Both the position numbers and the translations under genes were made by a program. From the NCBI GenBank assembly GCA_965223305.1, contig CBDCWT010000056.1, forward strand, positions 1 to 55,775: DNA of 55,775 bases, given 5' to 3'. Positions 9,117 to 18,050 of the stretch are shown piece by piece. The notes below the pieces were generated by a model, which was not told where the DNA came from, did no database searches, and saw only the letters and a list, made by a program, of their open reading frames with translations. Each line of letters opens with the position of its first letter. The first letter of the stretch is position 1. The DNA is from CBDCWT01 sp965223305 (GTDB lineage: Bacteria; Planctomycetota; Planctomycetia; Pirellulales; Pirellulaceae).

Positions 9117-10175
9117 ATGACGCACGTCGTTGAGATCAATCACCTGCACGATCTAACCCGCTTTCAACTCGCGTGGAAAGCACTTTGGCACGAAACGCAG
9201 CGGGCACACATCTTCCAATCGTACGAACATCTGACGAAATCCTGGCACCGTCTCGGGCAAGGCGCCAAATGGCGCGTGTTGTTGGTCTACAGCAGTGGGA
9301 AGATGATCGGTATTCTGCCGCTGATCGCGACCTCGCGCCGGCTTGCCGGATGTACGGCCCGAGTGGTTGGCTATCCGGGGCCGCAGTGGGTTCGTCAAGT
9401 AGGTCCGATCGGGCCAAACCCTACCGCCACTCTACACACGGCGATTAAGTTCCTCGCCTCGCAACGTCGTTCCTGGGATGTGCTCGACTTCCAATGTTCT
9501 GAACACGATCGCAGCCAAACCAAACTGGCAATGGACCTGGCTGGGCTGGCTGGGAGGCTCGAACCGTCTCAGCCGATCGCAGTGGTCGACCTGCGTGAAG
9601 GTTGGCAGACCAGCCGCTCGCGGGCGCGGAACGAGTTCCGCCGCCTGGAGGTCGCCGCGGCACGGCGAGGTCGGCTGCAGCTGGAACGCCACCGCCCGGC
9701 AGGGATGGCCAGTGGGAAGGTCGAGCTGTGTTGGGACTTGCTCCAGCAGTGCAGCCAACACCCGCTGTGGAAATGGCGGGCTGCGGCTCACATTCAGCCT
9801 GCGATCGACTCTGGCGACGCGCACGAGGTAGCGAGTTCATTGGGCGCCATCGACCTGAACCTGTTGCGTCTGGACGGACAGCCCATTGCGGCAGCCTACC
9901 ATTACCAACGGCAAGGTACGTTGATCCAACTTTGGTCCGGCCACGACACTCGCTACGCCGAGCTATATCCGAGCACACTGCTCATGGCCAGGCTGCTTGA
10001 AGACAGTCATCGGCGGGGTGACACTCAACTCATTCTGTCACCAGACGACACAGACGGTCACCGCCATTGGGCAACGCGTTGGCTACCCACCGCGCGCGGC
10101 TGCTGCTACGGGCGATCACCAGCAGCGCAACTGCTACGACTAGCCAGATGCCGCCGGCGCCAACGCGCACTGTAG
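9117..10175 (+). CDS. GNAT-fold acetyltransferase of the CelD/BcsL type
   Basis: 352 residues. The N-terminal third (FQLAWKALWHETQRAHIFQS, then YEHLTKSWHRLG, LLVYSSGKMIGILPLIATSR) and the C-terminal third (GAIDLNLLRLDGQPIAAAYH, IQLWSGHDTRYAELYPSTLL) have the order of the GNAT_6 acyltransferases often annotated as cellulose biosynthesis protein CelD. The second half supplies the acyl-CoA fold. Members act in the cytoplasm on polysaccharide or lipid precursors, but the substrate here cannot be read from sequence. No cellulose synthase genes lie nearby. The C-terminus is Arg-rich (RLARCRRRQRAL). No strong ribosome binding site precedes ATG 9117. Confidence 0.8.
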   Translation: MTHVVEINHLHDLTRFQLAWKALWHETQRAHIFQSYEHLTKSWHRLGQGAKWRVLLVYSSGKMIGILPLIATSRRLAGCTARVVGYPGPQWVRQVGPIGPNPTATLHTAIKFLASQRRSWDVLDFQCSEHDRSQTKLAMDLAGLAGRLEPSQPIAVVDLREGWQTSRSRARNEFRRLEVAAARRGRLQLERHRPAGMASGKVELCWDLLQQCSQHPLWKWRAAAHIQPAIDSGDAHEVASSLGAIDLNLLRLDGQPIAAAYHYQRQGTLIQLWSGHDTRYAELYPSTLLMARLLEDSHRRGDTQLILSPDDTDGHRHWATRWLPTARGCCYGRSPAAQLLRLARCRRRQRAL

Positions 10176-10212
10176 GCAGATCGCGCGAGTTTGAAGTTGT
10201 GCACTTCGCCTC

Positions 10213-10330
10213 CATCGTAACCCGAAGCGAAAGTTCTGAAGTTACGCTTGTTGGCCCAATCGGAACCCGAAGCGTAAGCGAGGGAATCACTTGGGTTGGT
10301 ACTCCCCCTCGCTGACGCTTCGTTCCGAAA
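10213..10330. repeat. R2 palindromic repeat
   Basis: A partial copy starts at about 10217. A full hairpin lies at about 10260-10327, with left arm GGAACCCGAAGCGTAAGCGA and right arm CCCTCGCTGACGCTTCG. It lies between the convergent ends of the acetyltransferase and CHAT-like genes, where it could also stop transcription, although no T-run follows. Confidence 0.85.
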
Positions 10331-10383
10331 AGCTAGGAGAGTTCGGCATCCTCCGAGTCACGCTTCGGTGCTAGGCGTGCCGG

Positions 10384-13300
10384 TCAGGGCGAGCCCTCTT
10401 CGACTTCCGCAACCGCTTCCGGCACCGCCGGAGCGAGACCAGTATCGACGAGCAGGTGACCGGCCCAGAAGAAAGGATGCGCGCCCCGAATGCCCCGCTC
10501 CAAGGTCGAGAAACGGACGCGAGGCTCGCGTTCCAGCACCAACTCGCTGTCCATCAGCAGTTGGACGCTGCGTTGCCAAGCATCAGAAGCCGGCGCGTAG
10601 GGCAACTCTTGGACAAATTCCCGCACCAGGTCGTAGCTGGACTGTCCGCCCGTGCGCCACTGGCTGATGAGAACGGTGCGAGCACCGGTGGACATCAACC
10701 CGCACAAGGTCAAGAAGATTTCGTCCCCGGTGCCACCGTTGCGGAGTCCAACTTCGGCAGCCGTGTGAAAGCCCGGTAGGATCACCTGCTGGGGCCCGCC
10801 CCAGGGCAATGCCATCCAGTGTGCCAGCGTACTCCCAGACTTGACGCGGTCGATTTGGAAGGGAGACCAGTCGTAGGGTCCCCCGCCGAGGTCGTCGATG
10901 TCAGTAAAGACAACCAAGCGGTCGCAGAGCGAAGCCAGCAGCGAACTCGAAACTTGAGGGGACTCGCTCAGCAGCGTCGTACGGGGCAGGTGGCTGCGTA
11001 TTTCTTCTGCCGCTACTTTCGCAACCGTTTCGTCGTCTCGCGGAAACAGCCGGCCAGCCACGACGAGCGTTTCACCCAGCGGTCGGGCAGTTCGCGCCCC
11101 CGGAAAAGCCAGAGCGACCGTCGGGGCATAGCGAACCCGTACGGACGAGATAAGCGGTTGACCTCCCGCGTGCGGCAACGCTTCGAATGGGACGTACCAC
11201 AGGGGCCCATCGGGAATCACCACCAACTCGGTGAGCCCCTCGGGTAGCGGCTTGGAGTTCAACACCTGACTGAACAGCCGGTTAGCAGCCTCCTGCCACG
11301 AATCGTCACCGAGGCCGGCCACATCGACCGGCTGATTACGATCAACTTGTCCGAGATCCCGCAAGAGCAGTGTGAGTTCCTTTTCGACCTGATTGGGCGC
11401 GGCCAGAATCCAAGGCTCTTGGTAAGTATCCTTGCCAAAGGTAAACGCCAGGACATGGCGGTTCGTCCGGAGAAATGACATCACAAGCTGCCCGTCCTCC
11501 AGTGAAGCCTGAGCTTGTTTGAAATCCAATTGGGGTGGAAAGACCATCTGCGCGGGAGCCCGGCGGAGGGCGATCTCACGCAGCAGTATTTCCTTCTCGG
11601 TGCTAATCACGTCCAATTCTTGAAACCAGCGTTGGCGGCTCGTGCGGGCGTCCGGATCCTCGGGCACCAGCGGCATCGCCTCTAGGTGCCTGCGCACTGC
11701 GGTACTGCGTTGAGCAAGCTCGGCATAGCGGGGAAATTGCTCGAGCAACGACTGCCTCTGTAGGACGGCGCGTTCGGTCAATGCCGACTCGGGTCCGTCC
11801 AGCACCCAGCGAAGCGACAGCAGGCGCCCCCCCATCGGCAAAGTCGTGTAGAAGCGATGCCGGCGAATGCGGTCAGTGATCTCGATCGCCGACTCGACCT
11901 CACGGCGTTTCAAAGTGACATTCAGCCAGTTTTCCAAGGGCACGGCGATCTGTGCCAGCAGCACCGTTTGCGTCTCGACCGGGTCGGTGGCCCAATCCTT
12001 GCCGGTGGGCTCGCGCAACACACCTGCGTACAGCTGTTGTGCAACTCGCTCGCCGACCACTCCCGTGTTGTACATCACGTCAACCAGGCCGATCTCGTAC
12101 AGCCTAGTCGAGCCCCTCTTTTGGTAGCCCATCAACGTCGCGAACTGCTGGTCGCCCGCTCTTAGTTTTCCGGTCTGATAGTTCATCAACGAGGTAACGT
12201 AGGCCAGCCGCTGAGCGCCGACGGTACCGTTGAGCATCTCGGTCCGGGCCATTCGCCGGCGCGCTTGCTCGGCGAGGTTGACTGCCATGGCCGTTTCCTG
12301 CAGCACTGCCGCATTTTCGGCGGCCGCCACCAGCAGCGAGGCCTCCATGTAACGCGACTCGCGACGCGCCCAACCGATCGCAGGGCTGAGCGACTGGTAG
12401 GGTCCTGGTTGCGAGGTGGCCAGGTGGTTCTTGGCGCCCCAGCGCAGCGACTCTTCGATCAGCGAAAACTGCTCGAATGCGGCAGCGCTGAGCGACGCTT
12501 CATGAAAAAACTTGCCGGCACTCACGTACTGTTCTTGTTCAAACGCCAACTTACCCAGCTCGAACAGAGCCATCGCGGTCAGCGGATGGTCGAAGGCCCC
12601 GGCGGCAAAGGCTCCATTTCCAAGGTCGGTGACTGCCTGCTGGATTTTGCCTGCCGCAGCTGCCGCCATACCCAGCTGGACATCGATCCAGGCTTGCGAC
12701 CAGTGATTCTGCCGAGCGGGCCGGACGCTGAGCGCCTGCAGAACCTGGCCGGTCAACGGATCATACTTCGTTGCGCTGCCCATCAGTTCGCGGCGTCGGC
12801 GAATCGCCAACGCCGTGCAGCGAGCGATTTCGTGCGCGTTGATCATGATGTACTCGGGCAACGCGATAACACCGCCCTGAACGAGTACGTTGGCGTTGTC
12901 GAAACGGCCTTGGAGGATGGGGTAACGTTTGTTGAAATGACCGACAACGGCCCCGCGCGTACTGATGCCCCAGTTCGGTGGCTTGCGGGCTTGACGAGAT
13001 GGCTCGATGCCGGGCAAGAAATCCACCCGGATCATCCAGCTCTGGTACGTGACAAATAGCGACAGCGCCCTGTTGTAGTGGTCGACCGCCTTTCTCAGCT
13101 CCCCCATTTGATAGGAGCACTCCCCCATCATCGTGTGGTAGCAGATCGAATCGACCCAACGGCCCTCCGTGCTGCGGATGCCCGCTTTGCTAGCTGATTG
13201 GAAGCCTTTGTATGCTGTCAGAAAGTCGCCGTCGTGAAAGAACTCAAATGACAGGTAGTAGGCTGCCGGGGGGTATTCGCGGATGTCTCCCTGCCCCTGC

Positions 13301-13395
13301 ACGCTCGTCGTGGCGCTCAGCAACAGCAGGGTACCCGCAACTCGGAGCCACAACTTTCGCCTGCGGGCGGTGCCACTTGATGGACTGCTGGACAT
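10384..13395 (-). CDS. Exported TPR/CHAT-like protein, probably catalytically inactive
   Basis: 1003 residues. A signal peptide follows a basic start (RRRKLWLRVAGTLLLLSATT, cleavage near VQGQG). Residues about 40-560 are helical repeats of TPR type (YLSFEFFHDGDFLTAYKGFQ, CSYQMGELRKAVDHYNRAL). The last 330 residues follow the CHAT fold: LTELVVIPDGPLWYVPFEAL, a strand pair near RYAPTVALAF, and GLMSTGARTVLISQWRTGG, equivalent to the AGARSVLASLW block. In active CHAT proteases a His-Gly and an Ala-Cys pair precede this block. Here those positions read VVFTDIDDLGG (about residue 828) and VILPGFHTAAE (about 871), so both catalytic residues seem missing. A scaffold or binding role is inferred. It is transcribed divergently from the small lipoprotein gene. 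Confidence 0.8.
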   Translation of the reverse strand: MSSSPSSGTARRRKLWLRVAGTLLLLSATTSVQGQGDIREYPPAAYYLSFEFFHDGDFLTAYKGFQSASKAGIRSTEGRWVDSICYHTMMGECSYQMGELRKAVDHYNRALSLFVTYQSWMIRVDFLPGIEPSRQARKPPNWGISTRGAVVGHFNKRYPILQGRFDNANVLVQGGVIALPEYIMINAHEIARCTALAIRRRRELMGSATKYDPLTGQVLQALSVRPARQNHWSQAWIDVQLGMAAAAAGKIQQAVTDLGNGAFAAGAFDHPLTAMALFELGKLAFEQEQYVSAGKFFHEASLSAAAFEQFSLIEESLRWGAKNHLATSQPGPYQSLSPAIGWARRESRYMEASLLVAAAENAAVLQETAMAVNLAEQARRRMARTEMLNGTVGAQRLAYVTSLMNYQTGKLRAGDQQFATLMGYQKRGSTRLYEIGLVDVMYNTGVVGERVAQQLYAGVLREPTGKDWATDPVETQTVLLAQIAVPLENWLNVTLKRREVESAIEITDRIRRHRFYTTLPMGGRLLSLRWVLDGPESALTERAVLQRQSLLEQFPRYAELAQRSTAVRRHLEAMPLVPEDPDARTSRQRWFQELDVISTEKEILLREIALRRAPAQMVFPPQLDFKQAQASLEDGQLVMSFLRTNRHVLAFTFGKDTYQEPWILAAPNQVEKELTLLLRDLGQVDRNQPVDVAGLGDDSWQEAANRLFSQVLNSKPLPEGLTELVVIPDGPLWYVPFEALPHAGGQPLISSVRVRYAPTVALAFPGARTARPLGETLVVAGRLFPRDDETVAKVAAEEIRSHLPRTTLLSESPQVSSSLLASLCDRLVVFTDIDDLGGGPYDWSPFQIDRVKSGSTLAHWMALPWGGPQQVILPGFHTAAEVGLRNGGTGDEIFLTLCGLMSTGARTVLISQWRTGGQSSYDLVREFVQELPYAPASDAWQRSVQLLMDSELVLEREPRVRFSTLERGIRGAHPFFWAGHLLVDTGLAPAVPEAVAEVEEGSP

Positions 13396-13700
13396 GGCAA
13401 TCGCTCCCCAAAAGTAGAGTCTGGCCCGCGGCGCACATCCTCAGCCAGCGCTGCATGAAGCTGCTTCTCGGCAGTTCGGCGGCCTACGAACTAGGAATCG
13501 GCAGAGAGCCAGGGCAAGCAGCCACTGTACCTAGCCGTCTTACCCAACCTTCCTAATGATACTCGGTGCCCACCGCCCGGGCGACTCGATGGTCACCAGC
13601 CCCCGGTTTTTCCAGCTTTTTGGGCAAATTGGTGGCGTAACAGCTTCTGACGGTCCGATAAGCAGTCACAATTGTACCGGTTCTAGGGAGACGAAGGACA
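13396..13700. other. Divergent intergenic region
   Basis: 305 bases between the CHAT-like gene (minus) and the lipoprotein gene (plus). It must hold promoters for both directions, but I see no convincing -35/-10 pair. AATTGTACCGGTTCTAGGGA just before the lipoprotein gene ends in its ribosome binding region. No repeat family of this window occurs here. Confidence 0.4.
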
Positions 13701-13934
13701 ATGAAGACCGACAAACGACAGGGCTGGTTGATGGGATCTCTCTGTGCTTGTGGCATCACGGCCGCGCTGAGCCTCAGCGGTTGCCAGGTAAGTGTGGGCG
13801 GCCAGACCCTGCCGAGCCCCTACTATCTGTCGGACGATGTTCAGTACTTTGCGCCCGGCACCGAATTCAAGTTGCCGCGGGAAGCGGCGGCGATGGAGGC
13901 CTATGAAACGGATCAGGAGCTGCTCAACCCTTAG
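13701..13934 (+). CDS. Small lipoprotein
   Basis: 77 residues. ATG 13701 follows AGGGAGACGAAGGACA, a good ribosome binding site. The N-terminus is basic, then hydrophobic, ending in a lipobox: MKTDKRQGWLMGSLCACGIT then AALSLSGC, so Cys29 would be acylated and the protein anchored to a membrane. The mature part (GGQTLPSPYYLSDDVQYFAP, then GTEFKLPREAAAMEAY) looks like a short conserved domain I associate with planctomycete hypothetical proteins. Function is unknown. The stop is 40 bases before the apt start, so the two may be co-transcribed. Confidence 0.8.
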   Translation: MKTDKRQGWLMGSLCACGITAALSLSGCQVSVGGQTLPSPYYLSDDVQYFAPGTEFKLPREAAAMEAYETDQELLNP

Positions 13935-13973
13935 TTCGACGGACAGTGCTACTCGACGCAGCCAGACCCATTC

Positions 13974-14507
13974 ATGACCGACTCCGCGCAAATCGACCTC
14001 CGGAAGTACATTCGAGACATTCCTGACTTTCCCAAACCGGGTATCCTGTTCCGCGACATCACTCCGCTGCTGGCGGCTCCCGAGGCTTTTCGAGAAGCGA
14101 TCTGGCGGATTGCTGAAGCGTTTCGTGACCGACAGATCGACGTGATCGTGGCCGCTGAGGCGCGCGGTTTCATTTTCGCCGCACCGCTGGCGCTGGAACT
14201 AAACGCGGGCTTCGTACCCATTCGCAAACCGGGCAAGCTGCCGTTTGAAACCCACGCTTTTCACTACGAGCTGGAATACGGCTCCGACACGTTGGAAATC
14301 CACATTGATGGTGTGAGCGACGGTCAGAACGTATTGGTCGTCGATGACCTGTTGGCGACGGGTGGAACCGTCGAAGCGTGCTGTCAACTGCTGGCCAAAA
14401 GCGGCGCGAACGTGGTCGGCACCGCATTCTTAATCGAGCTGGAAGCACTGGGTGGTGCGGAGCGAATCGCGCCGTTCGAAAGCTTCAGCCTGCTGCACTA
14501 CGAGTAG
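13974..14507 (+). CDS. apt: Adenine phosphoribosyltransferase
   Basis: 177 residues, close to the usual 170-180. It starts IDLRKYIRDIPDFPKPGILF and RDITPLLAAPEAF, the N-terminal signature of Apt. AARGFIFAAPLALEL-type sequence (EARGFIFAAPLALELNAGFV), RKPGKLPFETHAFHYELEYG and the PRPP loop VLVVDDLLATGGTVEA (about residues 122-137) complete the family pattern. The enzyme makes AMP from adenine and PRPP in purine salvage. It follows a small lipoprotein gene closely, with no evident functional link. A nucleoside transporter lies 5 kb downstream, also compatible with salvage. Confidence 0.96.
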   Translation: MTDSAQIDLRKYIRDIPDFPKPGILFRDITPLLAAPEAFREAIWRIAEAFRDRQIDVIVAAEARGFIFAAPLALELNAGFVPIRKPGKLPFETHAFHYELEYGSDTLEIHIDGVSDGQNVLVVDDLLATGGTVEACCQLLAKSGANVVGTAFLIELEALGGAERIAPFESFSLLHYE

Positions 14508-14532
14508 CGTGTAGCTGGATCTCGCGATTCTG

Positions 14533-14753
14533 ATCAGCCGCTGGGCATTAGCCCACGGTTCTTCACCAAACCGGATGCTAACGCATTCCGGCTGATTTGT
14601 GGCCCACTAACATCAGCCGCTGGGCGTTAGCCCACGGTTTCCTACCCAACCGGATGCTAACGCATTCCGGCTGATCTGTGGCCCGCTAACATCAGCCGCT
14701 GGGCGTTAGCCCACGGTTCCTGCCCAACCGGATGCTAATGCATTCCGGCTGAT
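14533..14753. repeat. R1 palindromic repeat, three tandem copies at 79-bp period
   Basis: Copies begin at 14533, 14612 and 14691, each 79 bp apart. The units read AGCCGCTGGGCGTTAGCCCA ... AACCGGATGCTAACGCATTC, then CGGCTGAT. The array separates the convergent apt and beta-helix genes and ends six bases before the stop codon of the latter. The different period from the 3.5-kb array shows independent amplification. Confidence 0.9.
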
Positions 14754-14758
14754 CGAGT

Positions 14759-15967
14759 CTACGGCCGCTCCAGATTCCCGGTGACTTTGGAGTCGCTTAG
14801 CTCCGCGTGGTCGCTTGCTGTGTCGACGAGCAAGTTGCCGGCGAACAGCACGCCGCGCGTCTCGGGAGTCGCTGCCAGCGCTTTGGGGCCGACCCCTGAG
14901 AAGACGTTGCTGCTAATGCCAATCTCGCGAGCACCGTCCAGCTCCATCCCGGCAGCCGCCGAGTCGTCGGGGCGGCGGCGGACGCTGCCCTGCCCCACGT
15001 AGCTGTTGCAGAAGCTGTTCGCCGAGACTGCGATGCGACTACTCGTTTCAGCGATCCGCAGAGCCGCTTTTTGCATGATCGTAAAAGTATTCGCCGAAAT
15101 AGCGCAACCGTGAGCATCCCGGAGGTCCACGCCGGCACCGTTGTGGGCGATGACGTTGGCGCTAATGGTGATGCCGTAACAGTCGCGGTCCAGCACCACG
15201 GCAGCGGCCGCGCACTCTTCGATCATGTTGCCAGACAAGACGCTACCGTAGGTATTCTCGATGACCACACCGCGGCCCAAGTGATCGTCGACGCAGTTGC
15301 CGGTCATACAGAGATTAAACCCATCGAAGCAGTGCACCGCATCAAGGTTTTCTTCAAATTGGTTTGAGGAAACGACAATGTCGTGGCAGCCCTGCAGTTT
15401 GACACCCACTCCCTGGTTATAGGTAATCAGGCAATCCGAAACACGTGGATCCTCATAGCAGTAGTCGAGCAGAATTCCGTGGCCGCCATGTTCGCTGATC
15501 GTGAGTCCGTCGACAAAAATCTCATTCACACCACGTGCTTCGACACCGTGACCACTGGCTGGATTTCCGGTCAATCGGAAGTCGGCGAGCCGGAGTCGCC
15601 ACAGCTCATGGTCTTGGTCCCGCCCCGCCGGCTTGCTATCGTCGTGGGCCGCGACGATGGCTGATTGGTTCTTCTGGTTGACGTTACGAATGTGTGTCGC
15701 AGTTCCCGCTCCTACAACGCAGACGTCGTCCGAGCGAATCCGTAGCGGCTCTTCGATCTCGAAGACTCCGGCGGGCAGCCGCACCATTCCGCCTTCCGGC
15801 GGGAGCGCATCCAGCGCCGCCTGCAGACTGGGATACCGAGCCGCGTCGATTTCGAATCGCGCGCCGGGCAACGAGGTCCCCGCAGCGTGTGGCTCCTGCG
15901 AGCGCACCCCCATCGCGGCGGTTGTCATCACGAGGACGCAAAGGACCAGGAAAAGCGCACGGTTCAT
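14759..15967 (-). CDS. Exported right-handed parallel beta-helix protein
   Basis: 402 residues. MNRALFLVLCVLVMTTAAMG is a signal peptide. ARYPSLQAALDALPPEGGMV and RLPAGVFEIEEPLRIRSDDV form the cap typical of pectate-lyase-like and NosD-like proteins. About ten coils of 20-24 residues follow (GLTISEHGGHGILLDYCYED, CHDIVVSSNQFEENLDAVHC, CYGITISANVIAHNGAGVDL), with the regular G/N-x-hydrophobic pattern of parallel beta-helices. Such proteins bind or cleave polysaccharides outside the cytoplasm, but I see no confident catalytic aspartates, so lyase activity is not claimed. It is transcribed toward apt and away from the carboxypeptidase gene. Confidence 0.85.
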   Translation of the reverse strand: MNRALFLVLCVLVMTTAAMGVRSQEPHAAGTSLPGARFEIDAARYPSLQAALDALPPEGGMVRLPAGVFEIEEPLRIRSDDVCVVGAGTATHIRNVNQKNQSAIVAAHDDSKPAGRDQDHELWRLRLADFRLTGNPASGHGVEARGVNEIFVDGLTISEHGGHGILLDYCYEDPRVSDCLITYNQGVGVKLQGCHDIVVSSNQFEENLDAVHCFDGFNLCMTGNCVDDHLGRGVVIENTYGSVLSGNMIEECAAAAVVLDRDCYGITISANVIAHNGAGVDLRDAHGCAISANTFTIMQKAALRIAETSSRIAVSANSFCNSYVGQGSVRRRPDDSAAAGMELDGAREIGISSNVFSGVGPKALAATPETRGVLFAGNLLVDTASDHAELSDSKVTGNLERP

Positions 15968-16246
15968 GGGTGTTGCTCCGATCGAGGTAGGGGCAGGAAG
16001 GACTGCATTTTGATGCGCGGTCGCGGCGCCATTGTAATCTAACGGGACGGCGTGATTGGAAGGAGGTACGGGGGATCAAGGACATAGGTGACACCGGGAC
16101 GTGAAGAACAAGAGATCAGGCCCGCCCCCGCGATCCTCTCGGTCCCTTCGTCCTCTCCGTCTCTTTCGTCCTTGCCTTCCGACGATGTTTCCCCCACCCA
16201 CTGCACACCCTACAATGGCCGGCTCGACTTTCACTCAGGCGCTGCA

Positions 16247-16329
16247 CAACAATAAGTTGCCGACTTCTGTTCCCTCTCCGCTGCCTCGCGCAGCGAGAGT
16301 AGCGCGGGAGGGCAGGTAACTTATTGTTG
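16247..16329. repeat. Inverted repeat with AT-rich 14-bp arms
   Basis: CAACAATAAGTTGC (16247-16260) and GTAACTTATTGTTG (16316-16329) are inverted with one mismatch and enclose a second hairpin built from GCTGCCTCGCGCAGC. It lies about 35 bases upstream of the carboxypeptidase start. The remainder of 15968-16364 is pyrimidine-rich and shows no gene. Confidence 0.75.
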
Positions 16330-16364
16330 GGCGACTCCTTGGCCGCCGAAACCGAGAGAAACTC

Positions 16365-17885
16365 ATGAGCCAAGAGACGTTCGACCTACTTTGCCAGCAC
16401 GTTAAAGAGACGGCGTTGTTGCGTTCGGCAAGCGAGCTGCTGCAATGGGACGAGCGCACCAAGCTGCCGGCCGCTGCGGGCGCGTTTCGGGCCGAGCAGA
16501 TAACGTACTTGTCTGGCCTCATTCACGCCCGGCAAACCGACCCAAAAATCGGCGAGTGGCTCGGTGAATTGGCCGACAGCCCACTCGCGCAAGATCCTCA
16601 CAGTGATCCTGGAACGACAATCCGGCAACTGCGGCGGGAATACGAGAAGCTGATCAAGATGCCTCAGGCACTGGTCGAAGAGCTCACTCGCGCGGCGGTA
16701 CTGGGACAGCAAGCTTGGGCGCAGGCCCGCGAGTCTGACGATTTTGCATCATTCCAACCGCTGCTACAGCGGATTGTAGAACTGAAACGCGAACAGGCTG
16801 AAGCGGTGGGATATTCAGAGTCCCCTTACGACGCGCTGCTGGATGACTTCGAGCCGGACGCGACGACCGCGCAAGTGGCGAAAGTGTTAGAAGCGCTGCG
16901 TGTCGATCTGGTCCCCCTGGTGGGCGAAATCGCGGACAGCGGGAGGACTCCCCGGACGGAGGTGCTGCGGCGGCACTACCCCCGTGCGGCTCAGGAGGAG
17001 CTTGGACTGGCAGCCGCCGCGGAGCTCGGTTTCGACTTGACGCGAGGGCGGCTGGACGTGACGAGTCACCCTTTCTGTACCAGCCTCGGGCCGAATGATT
17101 GCCGCATCACGACCCGCTACGACGAGCGATATTTCCCCAGCGCGTTCTTCAGCATCCTGCACGAGGCGGGCCACGGAATGTACGACCAAGGGCTACGCCG
17201 GGAGCAGTTTGGCCTGCCGCCAGGTACCTATGTGTCGCTCGGCGTGCACGAATCCCAATCTCGGCTTTGGGAGAATTGCGTCGGCCGCAGCAAGGCTTTC
17301 TGGCAGTATTTTTACGCGCAGGCTCAGCAGCAGTTTCCCGAATCGCTGGGCGACGTCGAGTTGGATGAGTTCTGGTTCGCGATCAACGACGTCCGACCAT
17401 CGTTGATTCGTGTCGAGGCGGATGAGTGTACCTACAACCTCCACATCATTATTCGCTTCGAGCTTGAACAGGCGCTGATCAGCGGGGACCTGTCGGTCTC
17501 CGAGTTACCGGTTGCATGGAACGATAAATACAAGCAGTACCTGGGGATCGAGCCCCCTAACGACGCCGATGGTGTGCTGCAGGACATCCACTGGAGCGCC
17601 GCTTTGATCGGGTACTTTCCCACCTATTCGCTCGGCAACCTCTACTCGGCCCAGCTCTACGACCGCGCTAACCGCGATATTGGGCCCTTACCAGACCAGT
17701 TTCGCCAGGGCGACTTTCGCCCCCTTTTGGAGTGGCTCAACCTCCACATCCATCAGCCAGGCCAGTGCTTCTCGGCGGCCGGCCTCATCGAGCGGGTGGC
17801 GGGAGAAACCGTGGACCACCAGCCTCTGGTGCGGTATCTGCGGCAAAAATACGGACAACTTTATGGCATCTCGTCTGATGGCTAG
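16365..17885 (+). CDS. M32 family metallocarboxypeptidase
   Basis: 506 residues, typical for carboxypeptidase Taq. The zinc site is HEAGH at residues 266-270 (SILHEAGHGMYDQGLRREQF), and the third ligand is Glu296 in GVHESQSRLWEN, the M32 signature. TSHPFCTSLGPNDCRITTRY before it and the ECTYNLHIIIRFELEQALIS segment after it are also characteristic. The protein lacks a signal peptide and should act in the cytoplasm, removing single residues from peptide C-termini. GAGAGAAA lies upstream of ATG 16365. No operon partner is apparent; the next gene starts 165 bases downstream. Confidence 0.95.
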   Translation: MSQETFDLLCQHVKETALLRSASELLQWDERTKLPAAAGAFRAEQITYLSGLIHARQTDPKIGEWLGELADSPLAQDPHSDPGTTIRQLRREYEKLIKMPQALVEELTRAAVLGQQAWAQARESDDFASFQPLLQRIVELKREQAEAVGYSESPYDALLDDFEPDATTAQVAKVLEALRVDLVPLVGEIADSGRTPRTEVLRRHYPRAAQEELGLAAAAELGFDLTRGRLDVTSHPFCTSLGPNDCRITTRYDERYFPSAFFSILHEAGHGMYDQGLRREQFGLPPGTYVSLGVHESQSRLWENCVGRSKAFWQYFYAQAQQQFPESLGDVELDEFWFAINDVRPSLIRVEADECTYNLHIIIRFELEQALISGDLSVSELPVAWNDKYKQYLGIEPPNDADGVLQDIHWSAALIGYFPTYSLGNLYSAQLYDRANRDIGPLPDQFRQGDFRPLLEWLNLHIHQPGQCFSAAGLIERVAGETVDHQPLVRYLRQKYGQLYGISSDG

Positions 17886-18050
17886 TCAGTGACTCTGGGC
17901 TGTTGGTACACTAGATGACAGCGCGCAGAGGGCGATTGGGAAGGCGCTTTCTTTGCCCCCAGACCCCCATTCTGGGCCAGGTCCTTTCCTATGCGTTTCG
18001 CTCGGCGCTACTCAGTGCCAATCGACGGCTCGGCAGTACCGGAGTATTCC

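Noticed and set aside
12265..13059. A 264-codon plus-strand frame across the CHAT-like gene
   Set aside because: Antisense to the TPR region, with no motif; a shadow of GC-rich codon usage.
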